Shown: positions 24,020 through 34,140 of the stretch, in pieces | Layout: each line of letters opens with the position of its first letter | How positions within the stretch are numbered: the first letter of the stretch is position 1 | DNA from: Camellia lanceoleosa | Lineage: Eukaryota; Streptophyta; Magnoliopsida; Ericales; Theaceae | Length of the DNA: 64,000 nt | Reading direction: 5' to 3' | NCBI GenBank assembly: GCA_025200525.1 | Contig: CM045770.1 | Coordinates: 87,568,084 to 87,632,083, forward strand | The notes under the pieces: model-generated | Told to the model about the DNA's origin: nothing | Seen by the model: only the letters and a program-made list of their open reading frames with translations | Database searches by the model: none | Made by a program: the position numbers and the translations under genes

Positions 24020-24663
24020 CGGTATCGAGACCCTCCCAAATCAAAGCAATTCAAGAGTTAGAGAGACCTAACTCAGTGAAAGAAGTGCAGCACCTCACCG
24101 GCATGGCAGCGGCACTTAACCGATTCATCAGCCGGTCTTCAGACAGATTGCGTCCATTCTTTCAGTCATTAAAAGCTAAGTTTGAGTGGGACGAAGAATG
24201 CGACCGAGCTCGAGAGTTTGAAGGAATACATGTTTTCTCCACCACTACTTGTCACCCCAGTGCAGGAGAAGAACTCTTCCTCTACCTAGCGATCTCAAAG
24301 ACGCTTGTAAGTGCCGTGTTGGTTCGAGCAGAAGGAATCCAACATCTACCTATCTTCTATGTCAGCAAGACATTGCTGGGAGCCGAAACAAGGTACTTGC
24401 CTCTAGAAAAGCTAGCACTGGCCTTAATGATGGCCTCCAGGAAATTGGCGCACTATTTTCACGCCCACACCATTGTCGTCCTCACAGCCTTTCCACTAAA
24501 AGCTTTGTTTGAGAGGGCAAACTTTTCTGGGCGGATTTTGAAGTGGGCAGTGGAGTTGGGACAATATGATGTGAAGTTCCAACCCAGGACCGCAGTAAAG
24601 GCCCAATCTTTGGCAGACTTCGTCGCAGAGTTCACTCCTGGAAGCCAACAAGTCTGCCTCTGA
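24020..24663 (+). pseudogene. RNase H (first copy) of element A
   Basis: The region from [20 protein letters not shown] to the TGA at 24663 is the RT connection plus the original gypsy RNase H. The usual first catalytic Asp is missing (LFLYLAISKT in place of a TDAS-type motif), while YLPLEKLALAL and QSLADF are kept. Loss of activity in this copy is expected in Tat elements, which carry a second RNase H. It is separated from RT by a frameshift and from the next ORF by a stop. Confidence 0.75.
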
Positions 24664-24852
24664 TCACGGTGACACAACCGAACTAGGGATGGAGATTGGC
24701 CGAATAGCGCAACCCCTAGTCCAGTTACTCGGCCGAGCCGAGGCGGCACCATAGTAGAGAAGGCAAGGAAAGCGGACCTTGCTACACCAAGTCAAAACTT
24801 CGCCAACAAGCGAGGACTTGAGCCCATCGAAGACAAAGGCGATGTCAGAACT

Positions 24853-26664
24853 ATGGACTCTGAAGAAGACATTAGTAACTTGGAAGACCCCAAGGCATCT
24901 TCCGATCCCTCCACCTGTTGGAAGATGTTCGTTGGGGAGATGTGGAAGCTCTTTGTGGACGGGGCATCCAATCGACATGGAGCAGGACTTGGCATAGTCC
25001 TCATCTCTCCAGACGGCCTAGTAGTGGAACAAGCGATCAACCTTGGCTTCCCAGCATCGAACAATGAAGCAGAGTACGAAGCGCTTCTTGCAGGACTCAA
25101 GTCAGCGGCCTACATGAAGGCCACCGAACTCATGGTCTACAGTGACTCACAGTTGGTGGTGAATCAAATTTCTGGCAACTATGAAGCAAAGGACGACAGA
25201 ATGGCTAAGTACCAAGAGCTAGTCAGATCCGAGATCAAGAAGTTTGAAGTCGTCAGAATTGAACAGATTGGCAGGGAGGAGAATAGTCGAGCAGATGAAC
25301 TAGCAGGCTTCGCCTCAATGGCAGATACCTCCATCCCACATCCACTATTGATCGACTACCTGCCTAGACCAAGTATTGAAGATCCAGAAGCTGAAGAGGT
25401 ATGTTGTGCGGAGTTAGGTCCTTCTTGGATGGATCCCATCATACTGTTCCTGAAAGACGGCACTCTACCAGAAGAAAAGAAAGAAGCCAACAGAATCAGA
25501 GCCAAGTCGCAACGATTTTGGCTCTCTCCATCCTTAGCTTTATACAAGAAGTCGTTTTCAGGACCTTACTTAAAGTGTGTTCACCCCAGCAAGGTGGAAG
25601 CATTCTTGTTTGAAATACATGAGGGTGTATGCGGCAGCCATCAAGGAGGAAGGTCATTGGCATACCGAGCTATTTCACAAGGATATTGGTGGCCCTACAT
25701 GCAAGCGGATTCAGAGAAGTATGTCAAAAAGTGCGAAAAGTGTCAGAAGTTTGCGCATCAAATACATCAACCTGCCAGAGAACTCCTACCTCTCACTAGT
25801 CCATGGCCTTTCGCAATGTGGGGCCTAGACATAGTGGGACCACTCCCAACAGCACCAGGCAACAGGAAGTTCTTTCTTGCGGCAACAGACTACTTCACAA
25901 AGTGGGTGGAAGCAGAAGCCTTGGCGTCAATCAAGGAGAAAGATGTGAAGAAGTTTGTCTGGCAGAACATCATTACTCGCTTTGGCATACCAAAAGCTCT
26001 GATTTCAGACAACGGCACTCAATTTGATGGCAGAATATTCAGAAGCTTTTGTGAGGAATACAAGATAGAATTCTACAACTCCACACCGGCATACCCCCAA
26101 GCAAACGGACAAGCAGAAGCTTCGAACAAGGTAGTCTTGGATGGACTGAAGAAAAGGTTGGAGAAAGCCAAAGGCAAGTGGGCAGAAGAGCTCCCACATG
26201 TTTTAGGGGCTTACCGCACCACACCTCGACGATCAACAGGAGAAACACCATTCTCCTTAGCATATGGCATGGAAGCGGTCATCCCCTTAGAAGTTGGTCT
26301 TCCTACAATTCGGAGCGAAAACTTTGATCCAGACTTAAACGCCGAAGCAATTACATTAGAACTTGACCTCGCGGAGGAAAGAAGAGAAAAGGCATTGGTT
26401 CACATCGCCTCCTACCAGCAAGAATTGTCCAGGAAATACAACAAAAGTGTACATCCAAGACAGTTCAAGATCGGCGATTGGGTACTTCGCAAAGTTATGG
26501 GCAACACATTGGTCCCAGGAGATGGCAAGTTAGGTCCCAACTGGGAAGGTCCTTACAAAGTGGTCGGATTAGCGGGCAAGGGGGCATACCACTTGGAAGA
26601 TAAGGACGGCAAAGCAATTCCTAGGCCATGGAACACTGCCAATCTCAAGATATTTTATTTTTAG
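24853..26664 (+). CDS. Archaeal-type RNase H plus integrase of element A
   Basis: One open frame of 603 codons. Residues about 30-160 form a complete second RNase H with the acidic set in [28 protein letters not shown] and RADELA. Residues about 255-300 form the integrase HHCC zinc finger ([11 protein letters not shown] to CEKCQKF). The DDE core follows at about residues 320-430, with [22 protein letters not shown] and [12 protein letters not shown], so all three catalytic residues are present. The C-terminus ([12 protein letters not shown] to WEGPYKV) is the DNA-binding domain. It is the most intact part of the element and would insert the cDNA if expressed. It is probably translated as part of a polyprotein, so the ATG chosen is only the first Met of the open frame. 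Confidence 0.9.
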   Translation: MDSEEDISNLEDPKASSDPSTCWKMFVGEMWKLFVDGASNRHGAGLGIVLISPDGLVVEQAINLGFPASNNEAEYEALLAGLKSAAYMKATELMVYSDSQLVVNQISGNYEAKDDRMAKYQELVRSEIKKFEVVRIEQIGREENSRADELAGFASMADTSIPHPLLIDYLPRPSIEDPEAEEVCCAELGPSWMDPIILFLKDGTLPEEKKEANRIRAKSQRFWLSPSLALYKKSFSGPYLKCVHPSKVEAFLFEIHEGVCGSHQGGRSLAYRAISQGYWWPYMQADSEKYVKKCEKCQKFAHQIHQPARELLPLTSPWPFAMWGLDIVGPLPTAPGNRKFFLAATDYFTKWVEAEALASIKEKDVKKFVWQNIITRFGIPKALISDNGTQFDGRIFRSFCEEYKIEFYNSTPAYPQANGQAEASNKVVLDGLKKRLEKAKGKWAEELPHVLGAYRTTPRRSTGETPFSLAYGMEAVIPLEVGLPTIRSENFDPDLNAEAITLELDLAEERREKALVHIASYQQELSRKYNKSVHPRQFKIGDWVLRKVMGNTLVPGDGKLGPNWEGPYKVVGLAGKGAYHLEDKDGKAIPRPWNTANLKIFYF

Positions 26665-26956
26665 CTTTTTTCTTTTTTGAGTATGTGTAATTTTCTACTT
26701 TCTCAATAAAACAAGTCGATTCTTTTCAGTATATTTGTTTCCATAGAAAGTAGTTTTAGCAAGTTAGTAGCATTGTAAACATAGTTGGCCGGAATAACCA
26801 ACTATTAACCCTCCTAAGCCCAGGATCAGGATCCAGGCTGCAGGACGTTTGGTCGGAATAACCAAACATTCTATTCTAAGCTGGCCAGAAAAACCACTTA
26901 GAGGTTGGCTGGATTAAACCAACATTTTAGCCAAAGTATGGGAATGGCTATACAGA
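26665..26956 (+). other. 3' flank of pol, polyadenylation-like signal and repeat leader
   Basis: CTCAATAAAACAAG at 26701-26714 is conserved in element B (47201-47214) about 40-50 bp after the pol stop. It could serve as a poly(A) signal. It is followed by several AATAACCAAC phrases that lead into the tandem array. Confidence 0.5.
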
Positions 26957-27535
26957 GGTTGGCTGGATTAAACCAACTCTTTGTACTCTTCAGCCGGAGT
27001 AAGTTATATCGGCTGAAGAGTGGTTAATGGATTAAACCAACTCTTTATACTCTTCAGCCGAAGTAAGTTATATCGGCTGAAGAGCGGTTGGCTGGATTAA
27101 ACCAACACTTTGTACTCTTCAGCCGAAGTATGGGTATGGCTGAAGAGTGGTTGGCTGGATTAAACCAACTCTTGGTACTCTTCAGCCGAAGTAAGTTATA
27201 TCGGCTGAAGAGTGGTTGGCTGGATTAAACCAACTCCTTGTACTCTTCACCAAAGTAAGTTATATCGGTTTGAAGAGTGATTATCTGGATTAAACCAACT
27301 CCTTGTACTCTTCAAAAGTAAGTTATATCAATGAAGAGTGATTGGTCGATTAAACCAACTCCTTGTACTCTTCACCAAGTAAGTTATATCGGTGAAGAGT
27401 GGTTGGTCGATTAAACCAACACTTTGTACTCTTCAAAGAGTATGGGTATGGTCAAGAGTGGTTGGTCGAAACCAACTCTTTGTACTCTTCAAATAGGAGT
27501 AAGTTATATCTAATTTGAAGAGTGGTTGGCTAGTA
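26957..27535. repeat. Tandem array of about 64-bp hairpin repeats, element A
   Basis: About nine units start at 26957, 27022, 27086, 27149, 27214 and onward, with spacing of 63-65 bp. Each contains CTCTTCAGCCGA, about 11 nt, then TCGGCTGAAGAG: a 12-bp perfect stem. The unit also has a shorter GTTGG/CCAAC stem. From about 27245 on, the units decay, with GGCTGG becoming GGTCG and the CAGCCG losing bases. Repeat-rich, fast-changing 3' regions are known in Tat/Ogre elements. The array lies between the sense and antisense gene ends. Confidence 0.9.
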
Positions 27536-27729
27536 AGTTAGACAAATTAACCGAGATCACAGTTGCACAAATAAGTTCATGAAAAAATTCACTACAAACT
27601 CAAGTAGAGAACCGGAAAAAGAGTTGATAATTTTCATTGAACAAGCGAAGGTACAATCGAGTCATGCCATACAAATATCAAAACCGAAATATAAAAAAAA
27701 AAAAAAAAAAAAAAAGGTACAAGAACCGG

Positions 27730-29819
27730 TCATCGAGGAGTAGCGTCAAGCTCGGCATCAAAATCTGCATCAAGATTTGCCCGGAGTCGGTTTGGGGCGA
27801 GCTCGGTTTGGACCGTGGTATCGATTAATTGGGACGAGTCACCGGTGTCTCGCGAGATAAATCAACTGTTGGCTCCAACCGAAATACTGTTGCCTTGTTG
27901 ATCGCCGGTAACCGGGTCGAGTTGGTTCCCTCATCATCATCATCGTCATCATCCTCATCTTCTTCGTCTGCAGACCCTTCTAGGAACGCTTTTGTAGATC
28001 GTGCATATTGCTTGAGCGGGTTTTAATAGAGTACGGTGGAGCGTTGTAAGCGTCGGTGTCAGGAGTGCAACCGAGCTTCTCCACCGCACTCCGCCAACCG
28101 CACTTGAAGAAAAGGTCCTTTGCTGCGCCACATTGAAGACCGTAGGCATCTTCAGCCTTCTTAAAACCTTGCTTTCTGGCCTTTTTTACTTCGGCCTTCA
28201 GCAGGTCTATTTCGGCGTCTTTTTTGGTTTGCAATTGGGCCAACTCCCACAGGTAATAATCTTTCACCTCGGTCACGGCCTTTTGCTTATCACTTTCAGC
28301 CGAGGTAACCAGGCTGGTGAGACGTGATACCTCGGCCTCCAGTTCGGCCGCCTTGTTCTGGGCTTGTGTTAGTTCGGTAGCTTTATTACGGCGTCTTTCA
28401 TGGCTTTGTCTGGCGGTCTTCAGTTCCATCACCGCCGTGTGCAAGTGTGGTTTTCAAGAGCCCGACATAGTATGGTAAGTTTTTAGTTGTTGACCGAATG
28501 AAGTTGGACAAATTTTAGAGATAGAAAGGACAGCTTTTGCTTACCACGATCATGGACTTGAAGGCATCAAGTGACTTTACCTCGGTGTTGAGCTTTTTTG
28601 ATGGTGCTCCATGTCTTTTGAAGGCACACACCTCGCCAAATTGAAAGCCAGAAGGTGATCCTTATCTGAGACAACGGAGTCATCCTCGTTGATAGCTCGG
28701 TTATTGAAGACTAGGGGGGGAGCCCATTGGGGGGTTTCAGACCGGCTTGATGATTCCGGCTGGGAGTTCGGTTGCGTGACAGCTAGTGGGCTTGGTGGCA
28801 GTATGTTTTCGTCCTCATCTACAAGTTGTGGCCCGGTTTGGTCAGTCCGGGCACGCTTATTTCGGCGGGAGACAGAGAGCTGCTGGGAAGGAAGAGCCAC
28901 CACGGCCTCGGTTGATTTGCCGGTTTGTGGTACTTCGGTCGGGCTTGTTTCGGTGAGCATGGCCCTCAATCTGTTTTTCTTCGCCATCTCTTGTTCTGCA
29001 GTTAGTCGCACAAGGACGATTTCGGGCAAAGTTGGGTCCGGTTCTGGTGGGTCTTCGAGGAGAAAATCTGTTACTCTTGCTTTTCGTCGGCCGGAGTATC
29101 TGTAGGTCGGCTCAAAGTCAAGAAGTTTTGCCCAACTTCTTTCTCTCACCCGGAGTGCGGCGCGGAGTACGGCAAGGTTGGGATGACCGTACTGGGAATG
29201 GAGGAAAGCTAAATCTGCAAAAAATGAATTAAGTGTTAGTTCGGTTAGAGAGAGGAAAACCGAAATAAACAAAGTTAAGGAATGCAACCGAAGTATGAAT
29301 ACCGGGCTCTCCTTTCTGCCAGTTTATTCTTCGGCCAGGGATCTGGGCCTGAAAGTCTTCAAGGTTTCCAGAAACCCAAAAGAAGTCATCATCGTTTAAG
29401 TCCTTGTCCGGTGTGTGTTTTATTATTTTTTCTCGGCCACGGCGTATTCTCAAATAGTAGCACCAACCTTGGTTTTTGGATCCTATTGAATATTGATGTA
29501 GTATCTCGGCCAGACCTAGGTTCAGACCGGTTTGTTGGTTTAGAGCATCTATGCCCATTATAATTCGGTATGTGTTGGTGGATAGTTGAGTTGGGCACAG
29601 TCTGGTCTGCCTAAGAAATTCGCATATTAGTGGCTGGACTGGGAATCTGAGTCCGGTTTCTATTATGGATTGGAGGGTAAATGGGACAAAGCCCTCTTCG
29701 TCCCATGGGTCGATTCCTTGTTCGGCTAGTTCTAGATTTACATCGGTTGGAATGTTGTACTGTTCTCGGAAATCGGCTAGGCCGTCTGGGGTTTCTACCA
29801 AATGTCTGTACTTCCCCAT
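27730..29819 (-). pseudogene. Antisense three-coding-exon gene of element A (PF04195-like N-terminus, coiled coil)
   Basis: Coding exon 1 is 29819-29303, starting MGKYRHLVETPDGLADFRE. Its GLRFPVQPLICEFLRQTRLC and PTQLSTNTYRIIMG segments resemble the putative gypsy-type transposon domain (Pfam Transposase_28 type). Exon 2 is 29214-28545. It joins in phase across a GTATTC/TTTTTTGCAG intron and encodes a Pro/Ser-rich basic region. Exon 3 is about 28462-27730, a Lys/Glu-rich coiled coil (LEAEVSRLTSLV) ending in an acidic tail LDADFDAELD. The exon 3 acceptor reads TCGGG where element B has CAGG. An A-run indel near 28606 shifts the frame at the end of exon 2, and the frame is also disturbed near 28025. 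Antisense ORFs are known in Tat elements. The function is unknown. The matching intron positions in element B show it was a real gene. Confidence 0.72.
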
Positions 29820-30720
29820 TTATTTTATAAGTTATGAAATAATTTATCTCGGTTGAAAGAGCGTGCTCAGTAGTCCGGTCGGACGCGCAGAGGGAGTGCC
29901 TGGGCAGCCTAAGTCTGCAAAGTTGAAAAACAAGGTGTCAAGCACAGATCAAAGACCGTGCTACAAAGACATAGTAAGAAAAAGACTGGTTTTATTTCGG
30001 CTCTACAAGGTGCTGTGGATTCTACATCGGTTTCTGGCGAGTGCTCGTTATCTCGGTTTACAGAGTGTTTTGTTATCTCGGTTTCAAAGTTTTCTTACTT
30101 CGGTTAGGCCTCAAGGGGCAGCTTATATGAGTTCGGTCTGGAACTCAAAAAGCTGGCTTAGCCCCCCAGGGCTTAGCTCGGTTGTAGGTCAAAATTTCAA
30201 ATCCAAGTATGTTTTTATTTCGGCTAAGGTGTATCACATGGAAACCAATTAAAACCATGGTGGCATATACAAGCTCTAGTCCGGTTTCGGTTTGCCTAGA
30301 TTTTCATATGACAAGAACAGCATCCTAGTTCGGTTATAGCGTGCATAAAGATCAAAAAAATGTTCTACTGACTGAATCAGCGTGTTCAAGGTGTTCTTGA
30401 GAAGTTCTTTAGAAAGTACAGACATGGAAGAGGAAGAACAAAGTGTTTTGCAACAACATATCATATGAACAACTATGGAACAAAATGAAAGCAAAAAAAC
30501 AGATAAATGAAAGTAGATTCGTGCACTTACCAAGAGGAGGAGAAGACGAACTGGAGGATTGATGCAGCAGCAAACAAGAACACGAGCTTCAGAGGCAGTA
30601 GAGACAGAGGAGATGAACAGAGGATAGTGTGATTCAAAATTAAGAGGTTCTTTTGGTGAAAATGACCAAATGGGCGGGAACTGTTTAATTTTTTCGGAGT
30701 ACGAGGGCGGCGCGACAGCT
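29820..30720 (-). other. 5'UTR exon and large leader intron of the antisense gene, element A
   Basis: On the minus strand an untranslated exon ends CCTCTTG at 30531, followed by a GTAAGT donor at 30530. The intron ends at the acceptor TTTGCAG at 29915, and the leader continues ACTTAGGCTGCCCAG to the ATG at 29819. Both junctions have counterparts at the same places in element B (50766 and 50064). The intron is dense in TCGGTT/TCGGCT on the plus strand. Confidence 0.65.
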
Positions 30721-30775
30721 GTGAAGAGCCAATCAGAGCTTGCCACGTGTCATGGAATACTGAACGACTTAGTTT
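30690..30775 (-). promoter_or_regulatory. Antisense promoter of element A with G-box
   Basis: Upstream of the leader exon the minus strand has ATGACACGTGGCA (30741-30753, a perfect G-box/ABRE). It also has an inverted CCAAT box (CTGATTGGCT) about 10 bp downstream and TTCCCGCC, a consensus-like E2F site, near 30675-30682. The 13-base G-box is identical at 51004-51016 in element B. No clear TATA box is seen. Confidence 0.55.
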
Positions 30776-30779
30776 CTGA

Positions 30780-30996
30780 AGAGTGAAAAGACGTTTTGAT
30801 CGGACGTTCATAGCTCGGCTTAAGTTTAGCTCGGCTGGATAAGCTAAGTGTTTTAGCTCGGCTGGATAAGCTAAATGGGTTTCAGCTCGGTTGAGCAAGT
30901 TCAATAGGGTTAGTTCGGCCGAAGTGATTGGAACTGAAGCTCGGCCAGTTGACAGGTAATCCCGGTCATGCTTTGCAGACGGAATTAAGGGGCAAT
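30780..30996. repeat. Short TAGCTCGGCTGGATAAG-type repeats before the 3' LTR, plus PPT
   Basis: Three to five imperfect copies of a roughly 28-bp unit occur at 30808-30920. Element B has the same array at 51095-51185. The element ends with GGAATTAAGGGGCAAT (30981-30996), the polypurine tract adjoining the LTR. Confidence 0.65.
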
Positions 30997-31770
30997 TGAG
31001 AGGGTAATTTATATTCATAAATTGGGCCGAACTAGGTGTTGGGCCGAGGTAAGCTCAGGAATGGAAGACACCCAGTAAGGAAGGAGAAGTGTGGACAGTT
31101 CGGCTGCCGATGGATACCCGTACCTCGGTTGTTGCAAGTGTCATGGTAGTCCGGTCCTAGTTGGTAGACCGGTCGTAGTCATACCGGTTTTATGTACTAG
31201 GTCAGTCGTATATTGACACCGGTTGGGACTTGTTAGCTCGGCTTGCTTGCGTACTAGTTCGGTTGAACTCAATTATGGTTACTTCGGTTGTGGCATGAGA
31301 AACCGAAGTAGGAGAAGTAAAGGTGAAGTTTGGACTATTGGTTACTTCGGTTGTAAGGGAGTTCGGCCATAATGAAGCCATCTCACTTGGCTTAAGCAGT
31401 GAGGGGGTGTTGAAGATAAGCATTATCTTCCAGGAAGAGTATGAATCTTAGGAGGACTCTACGCAAGGAGGAGTAATCCTAGAAGGACTCTTCGCATGGA
31501 GAAGTTAGAGTCCTACCAGGACTGTGCCACGCGAAACCTATATAAAGCTCACCAATATCACCTTTGAAGAGGTAACACAATTCTGCTCCCTGAATACATT
31601 GAGCTTTTGCCTTCTTGTCTTGCTTACTGACTTAGGCATCGGAGAGGTTTCCGGCACACACCCGCCGGCTAGCTCACGTTGATATTTTCAGGTGGTGGAA
31701 CGACATCGTACAGAGGAACGAAGACTTGGTCAACAGGATTATATGAGAAGGTGTATTTCTTTCCCGTACA
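30997..31770 (+). repeat. 3' LTR of element A
   Basis: It starts TGAGAGGGTAATTT and ends TTCCCGTACA, the same termini as the element B LTRs. Length is 774 bp. It contains TATATAAA at 31539. A GGAGGACTCT / GAAGGACTCT repeated segment near 31440-31500 is partly deleted from the 5' copy. Confidence 0.9.
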
Positions 31771-32188
31771 GTTTCTAATTTCACTATTACCTGATGATGA
31801 TATCATTAGATAGAACAAATGATAAAGTTAAGGATTTGACAAAATTATATGTTGTTTGAATAATTGAATTATGTTCATGTTATGCAGGGTGGTTATAATA
31901 TGTTGTTATCATTTCCATTAACTTCTATAAGTGTCAACTTAAAAGGTCATACAAAATAGAAACAATGCGTATTGGAAATAAATAAGTAAATAGAGTCAAT
32001 TCTAATAGGTATAGTTTAAGAATTAATTAAGGGACTTAGCAATTGGGAGTTAATTATGATAAAAATATGTTTATTGTAGGATAAAGTAGACTAATCTTCG
32101 TGAGACACAGTGATTTTGCCTTCTCCCTTTATGTCTCTATGTATTAGTGAGTGTTTGAAAGTATTCTTTGTGTCTGAAAATTACTCAG

Positions 32189-32398
32189 TCTTCGTTTGGG
32201 ATGTGAGTTGACTTTTTGACTATTTAGCTATTTTAGCTTGGGACTAAAATGCCTCGTTTGAAAAAGGACTTTTTTGACTTTTGTGAGAGAAAAAATAAAT
32301 TAATTATGATTTGAATGTAACATTTTGTTTTATTTGACTAAAATAGCTAATTTTGTCCTATATGGCTAAATTAGCCCAAATAGGCATGCCAAACGGAG
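32189..32398. mobile_element. MITE, present only in copy 1
   Basis: About 210 bp with inverted ends CTTCGTTTGG / CCAAACGGAG. The paralogous site near 56500 in copy 2 is empty (CTTAGTGTGGATT), so this is an insertion after the duplication. The target duplication is short and not certain. Confidence 0.6.
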
Positions 32399-32500
32399 TG
32401 TGAATTATTTAGAGGTTAATTGGATTTTACATTTTAGATCATCGTCTATATACAAATCTATGAATAGTTGACAAAGTAAAAAAATGAATAATAAATAAGA

Positions 32501-32670
32501 GTAACGTTAGAGACTCACACATTTTTACTCACAAATTTACTTATAATGGTGTGATATATGAAAATTGAATCCACCATCATTAAGTGTGTAAGAAATTAAA
32601 AGTTGACACATATATTATCATATCATTATGAATAAAATTATGAGTACTTTTCAAGAATCTCAAACATTTT
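32501..32670. mobile_element. Small MITE shared by both copies
   Basis: Ends are AACGTTAGAGACTC and GAATCTCAAACATT, in inverted orientation. The same element is at 57506-57684 in copy 2, where the ends are closer to perfect. It was therefore inserted before the duplication. Confidence 0.45.
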
Positions 32671-32727
32671 CCAGTAAATAAATAATCTGTGAATGGTTAT
32701 ATTAATAGCTTTTGTATAAATCACTAA

Positions 32728-32886
32728 TGGTGTGTTTGGTTGGGGGATTTGGAAAGGGATTTGGAAAGGGAAAAGGAAAAAGTGTGTGAAACTAAGTGAA
32801 ATGTAAACATATTTTACTCATATTTCACCTAACTTTTCCTTTTCCCTTTCCAAATCCCTCATCAAATCCCCTAACCAAACACTGCG
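32728..32886. mobile_element. Tourist-like MITE, present only in copy 1
   Basis: 159 bp with inverted ends GTGTTTGGTT / AACCAAACAC and long pairing arms (GGGATTTGG / CCAAATCCC). It is flanked by TAA (32725-32727 and 32887-32889), the target-duplication type of PIF/Harbinger. Copy 2 has the empty site near 58970. Confidence 0.8.
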
Positions 32887-33062
32887 TAATAGGATATGAA
32901 GAGTGATTCATTTTATTTTGCAATTGGACTTACACATAAATGTTGCAATAATTGAGAAACTATTCCATTGGACTAAACATATAAGAAATTGAACATGTGA
33001 TCTAATTATAGCAAATACTTACAATGGAAAATGATTAATTTGTTTAGAAAATGATTTGTAAA

Positions 33063-33084
33063 ATATATATATATATATATATAT
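33063..33084. repeat. AT dinucleotide microsatellite
   Basis: An uninterrupted (AT)n run, shorter in the paralogous copy (59124-59134). Confidence 0.9.
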
Positions 33085-33898
33085 TCATGAAAATAATCTG
33101 CAGTGACATTTTTTAAAATAATAAATCATTTTGGATGGATATTTTAATTTGAAATGAATAAAAACAAATTGTATGCATCATTTTGTATAAATTATATATT
33201 ATTTTTATGTCATCAATATTTTTTTTTAGTGATAACATTACTTCTTTTTTTTTATTTTTTATAATAATATATGAAGGTTATTTTTGTTGGACTATATACG
33301 CGGAGGGATTGGATTAGCAATCCAACGAGCCCTGCATAACTCATGTTTAGTTGACAAAAATAGAAAGGGACTAATAATCTCGTGAGACTATGAATATTTC
33401 CAGATGGTAAAATTAGCTTTCCCATAGGACGGATGGGTTTGGGTGTGAAAAAACAAATTTGCCATTACATTACAAAAATAACAAAGCTAATTTTTATGCA
33501 ATGAGGGTATTTACGTAATTTTATAAATTTAATCATAACAAACTAATATCATCATACTAGTATATAAACAAAAACATTTTATTATACATCTCTAAATTAA
33601 TACTATCACATTTATAATCTATTTATTCAATTTTATTATACTTATAGTTTTATTTAACTTAATCTGCCAAACAAAAGACAGCGAAAGTATTTTTCAAAGT
33701 GTGTTTATACACAAGCCAAGTGGTGGTACATTAATCCAATCCTTTATTTTGGAAGATATAAATGCACAGTAAAATGACGAAAATGCCATTACTAGAACAC
33801 GTAACTGCCAAACAGTTATTCCGTTGGGAAGAATACCAAGAAATCCCAAGGAATGTCTTACGTGTTAGAAGGCGTCCCATGAAAGAAATACCCTCAAA

Positions 33899-34140
33899 GG
33901 CCTCTCTCTCTCTCTCTCTCTCCTCATTTTTACTTAAACCCCGATCGTTGTTTCATAGACAAACACAACTGCTCGGATGTGTGTATATATAGAAGATATA
34001 CAAACACATACATACTATTATTTATATATAAATCTGTATAAGGAGTTTCTTCAATCTCATCTCAATTTTCTGGGTATTTCTCATTTTGTTTCCATTCACC
34101 CAAACGCAGGGATTCCAAGGTAATTCAATTCCATTTCTTT
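33899..34140 (+). promoter_or_regulatory. Promoter and 5'UTR of the HVA22-like gene
   Basis: A (TC)n tract at 33899-33922 is followed by a TATA box (TATATATAG, 33984-33992). The leader reaches AACGCAGGGATTCCAAG at about 34119, where GTAATTCAATTCC looks like the donor of a leader intron. Its acceptor is TTGTTTAG at about 34510, 36 bp before the ATG. CT-rich leader and leader intron are common in constitutively expressed plant genes. Confidence 0.55.

Larger units (their letters stand above)
20189..31770 (+). mobile_element. Ty3/gypsy element A, Tat lineage, 5'-truncated LTR
   Basis: Order from left: partial 5' LTR, primer site, gag, protease-RT-RNase H, archaeal-type RNase H plus integrase, hairpin tandem repeat, antisense spliced gene, PPT and complete 3' LTR. 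The second RNase H between RNase H and integrase is the hallmark of the Tat clade (Ogre, Retand, Grande, RIRE2-like). Antisense extra ORFs and a repeat-rich 3' region are also known in that clade. The interior aligns throughout with element B at 40462-51951. No target duplication can be tested because the 5' LTR start is missing. Confidence 0.92.

Noticed and set aside
26005..26263. Minus-strand open frames opposite integrase
   Set aside because: Shadows of the integrase frame. The real antisense gene lies elsewhere (27.7-30.8 kb).
26957..27535. CRISPR-like array of regular repeats
   Set aside because: The units are contiguous about 64-bp repeats without unique spacers, in a plant retroelement.
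33762..33992. Open frame starting with MTKMPLLEH, similar in all three promoter copies
   Set aside because: It lies upstream of the TATA box, and its similarity is explained by recent duplication. Small indels change the frame between copy 1 and copies 2a/2b.
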